From Armatimonadota bacterium (GTDB lineage Bacteria > Armatimonadota > Zipacnadia > Zipacnadales > UBA11051): DNA of 9,034 bases. The notes beneath the pieces are model-generated. The model worked only from the letters and a program-made list of their open reading frames with translations. It made no database searches and was not told the DNA's origin. The DNA is taken from contig DPJP01000353.1 in NCBI GenBank assembly GCA_003542955.1, forward strand, positions 1 through 9,034. The letters are read 5' to 3'. Shown piece after piece: positions 7,380-9,034 of this stretch (its first letter is position 1; the number at the start of each line of letters is the position of its first letter). The position numbers were made by a program, and so were the translations under genes.

Positions 7380-8858
7380 ATGGCCGGACAGAGTAGAGTC
7401 TACATAGTCTTCGTCGGACCGGGGTACGACACCGCCCGCCTGCATGTCAACCGGAGCATCATGGGGCCCGATGGCGTGCGCATCCCACGCGATTTCGTCT
7501 CCAATGACGACGTCCTCGCGCAGTTGCAGGCTGCCCTGCCATCCGTCGAGTTCGTCCGCCGCGACCTCGACACCCGCCCGGAGGGCTATGCACGCCTGCT
7601 GGCCGAAGTCGCCCAGCTCAAGGATACCATCGACGGGCTCATCATGGTCGGTGGAGCCACACACACGATGCAGGAGATTGGCCCCGGCGGCCAGCAACCC
7701 CTCGTGATGACCGGCCTTCCCACCATCTACGTCGACAACCTCTTCAAGCTCCAGCCGATGCCGTACAAGGCGATGAAGGAACACGGGAAGGTCGTGCTCG
7801 CCGAGCTCGACCGCGAGGCCATCATGCCGCCCGAGAAGACCCGGGCGATGTTTGATGACCTCGTGCAGAAGGTCCGCATCATCGATGCTCTCCGCCGCCT
7901 GCGCGAAGCCACGATTCTCTTCATCAAGGCGCCTGAGACCAATATCGACGGCGTCGACTTCAAGGTGCTCCCGCCCCGCTACAATGAGGCCATCGTCGGC
8001 CGCATCCAGGAGTGCTTCGGCATCAACTTCGTCTTCGAGGATGTCGAGGACCTCATCGAGGCCTTCCACGGCGTCACCGACGACGAGGCGCGCCCCATCG
8101 CGGACACCTGGATATCCGAGGCGGTGTCGGTGCAGGAGGGTATCGAGAGCGAGATCGTCAACTCCGCGCGGCTCTACCTGGCAATCGAGCGCATCCGCGA
8201 GCGCGCCGGGGTGGAACCGGCGGCGGTGATGGTCAACGGTGAGTACCGCGCCATCGAGGAAGGCATCACCACCACCTCCTCCCTGGCCATGACCGAGTAC
8301 CAGAAGCGCGGTATCATCGGCTGCTACCAGTCCTATACCGGCACCACGCTGGCTCAACTGCTGGCATGGTACATGGTCGGCAGGATGAGCTTCGTCCATG
8401 ACGATGTGGTCGATATCGCCAACAACATCACCCACCACATGCACTGCGGCACCCCCATCAACAACCTCTGGGGTGAGGGCAACCTCCCCTACAAGCTCCG
8501 CGACTACACCACCGGTAAGTGGCACGAGGAACTCGGACGGCGCGACGGCGCGGTTCCCGCCGAGTTGGCATTCCCTGTCGGCGTGCCGGTCACGATCTGG
8601 AAGGTCTTCCCGCTGCAGAAGAAGATCACGCTCTACACGGGCACCAGCGTCGACGGTGCCGCCATCTACCGCGAGTGGGAGGACATCATCTGCCGCAACA
8701 AGCTCCCGGTGCAGGTCGAAGACGCGGAGAAGATCATCTGGCATCACTCGGTGCTCGAATACGGGTGTCACCGCACTGCCACATTTGGCGATCTGCGCGA
8801 CACAATCAAACACCTGGCAACCTTCATCGGCTTCGAGGTCGAGGAGTGGGATAGATAG
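7380..8858 (+). CDS. L-fucose/L-arabinose isomerase-related protein
   Basis: This is a 492-residue protein with no signal peptide, so cytosolic. The N-terminus (RVYIVFVGPGYD) and the segment DGLIMVGGATHT look like Rossmann-type alpha/beta strands. The middle (PPRYNEAIVGRIQECFGINF...EDLIEAF) and the sequence GCYQS...VGRMSFVHDDVVDI...THHMHCGTP (residues 314-358) match the general pattern of the L-fucose isomerase-related family (COG2407 type), as does CHRTATFGDLRDTI near the C-terminus (His 464 in the position of the last metal ligand). Family members interconvert aldoses and ketoses with a divalent metal. The acidic pair normally found after the conserved Cys (Cys-Glu-x-Asp) appears here as C315-Y-Q-S, so activity or substrate may differ. 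It lies 39 bases after the beta-helix gene and 19 before the next, on the same strand, so co-transcription is likely. The fold-level call is moderately sure; the substrate is unknown. Confidence 0.65.
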   Translation: MAGQSRVYIVFVGPGYDTARLHVNRSIMGPDGVRIPRDFVSNDDVLAQLQAALPSVEFVRRDLDTRPEGYARLLAEVAQLKDTIDGLIMVGGATHTMQEIGPGGQQPLVMTGLPTIYVDNLFKLQPMPYKAMKEHGKVVLAELDREAIMPPEKTRAMFDDLVQKVRIIDALRRLREATILFIKAPETNIDGVDFKVLPPRYNEAIVGRIQECFGINFVFEDVEDLIEAFHGVTDDEARPIADTWISEAVSVQEGIESEIVNSARLYLAIERIRERAGVEPAAVMVNGEYRAIEEGITTTSSLAMTEYQKRGIIGCYQSYTGTTLAQLLAWYMVGRMSFVHDDVVDIANNITHHMHCGTPINNLWGEGNLPYKLRDYTTGKWHEELGRRDGAVPAELAFPVGVPVTIWKVFPLQKKITLYTGTSVDGAAIYREWEDIICRNKLPVQVEDAEKIIWHHSVLEYGCHRTATFGDLRDTIKHLATFIGFEVEEWDR

Positions 8859-8859
8859 C

Positions 8860-8868
8860 GGAGAAAGG
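8860..8868 (+). promoter_or_regulatory. Shine-Dalgarno site of the PLP-enzyme gene
   Basis: GGAGAAAGG begins one base after the upstream stop codon and ends 9 bases before the ATG at 8878. The tight spacing supports translation of both genes from one transcript. Confidence 0.7.
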
Positions 8869-8877
8869 CTGCACCGC

Positions 8878-9034
8878 ATGGATGTCGAGACTATTCGCAA
8901 AGACTTCCCGATCCTCCAGCGCCAGATAGACGGCAAGCCCATCGTCTATCTCGACAGCGCCTGCATGTCGCTCAAGCCCGACTGCGTCATCAACGCCGTC
9001 AACTCCTACTACACCCGGTTCCCGGCTTGTGGAG
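8878..9034 (+). CDS. Cysteine desulfurase / class V aminotransferase-like protein (N-terminal fragment)
   Basis: Only the first 52 codons are present; the gene runs off the right edge. The N-terminus IRKDFPILQRQIDGKPIVYL followed by DSACMSLKPDCVINAVNSYY (residues 6-45) matches the start of SufS/CsdA-type PLP enzymes, where the canonical text is DFPIL...GKPLVYLDNAATSQKP. Known members remove sulfur from cysteine for Fe-S clusters or thiolation, or act as class V aminotransferases. Here the usual LDNAATS is LDSACMS and the segment continues FPACG with extra Cys residues (29, 36, 51), which suggests a divergent subgroup rather than housekeeping SufS. The PLP lysine and the active-site Cys are beyond the window, so desulfurase activity cannot be confirmed. 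Confidence 0.75.
   Translation, partial: MDVETIRKDFPILQRQIDGKPIVYLDSACMSLKPDCVINAVNSYYTRFPACG

Noticed and set aside
7353..8942. Long open frame on the minus strand (529 codons) opposite the isomerase and PLP genes
   Set aside because: It is antisense to well-supported genes, its protein has no recognisable domain, and such frames are expected opposite GC-rich genes with strong third-position bias.

Overview
This window looks like part of a polysaccharide-degradation locus from a GC-rich bacterium. Coding strands favour C or G at third positions, start codons are preceded by canonical Shine-Dalgarno sequences, and two very large modular exported proteins are encoded back to back. That combination (heparinase II/III-type lyases, three-unit beta-helix proteins with DUF1565-like headers, Fn3 and carbohydrate-binding modules) is typical of saccharolytic Planctomycetota, Armatimonadota, Hydrogenedentota and similar, often uncultured, groups. 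There is no rRNA or other marker here, so the phylum is a guess.

Layout. Bases 1-3493 (minus strand) hold a heparinase II/III-family lyase that runs off the left edge, with 1164 codons visible. It has a signal peptide, two beta-sandwich modules, a helical-toroid catalytic region and the start of the C-terminal beta-sandwich with an HxHxD motif. Bases 3494-3878 are a 385-base divergent intergenic region full of short perfect hairpins, including a REP-like tandem pair. Bases 3879-7340 (plus) encode a secreted 1153-residue protein made of three consecutive right-handed beta-helix units, with an Fn3 domain before the third. After 39 bases comes a 492-residue cytosolic protein related to L-fucose/L-arabinose isomerases (7380-8858). 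After 19 more bases a PLP-dependent class V aminotransferase/cysteine desulfurase-like gene begins (8878) and is cut by the right edge.

How the genes could work together. The two divergent exported proteins would bind and depolymerise or remodel an (unknown, probably uronic-acid-containing) polysaccharide outside the cytoplasm. The isomerase-like protein could act on a released monosaccharide. The link to the PLP enzyme is only positional. No transporter or regulator is visible in this window.

Most interesting points. (1) The lyase carries a carbohydrate-binding-type module whose two halves are in swapped order compared with an intact module in the same protein, inserted inside the N-terminal part of the catalytic region; it reads as a circularly permuted domain insertion. 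(2) The isomerase-like protein appears to lack the acidic residues expected after its conserved Cys, while retaining the His motifs. (3) The intergenic region has a tandem-hairpin repeat and a hairpin that encloses the start codon of the beta-helix gene.
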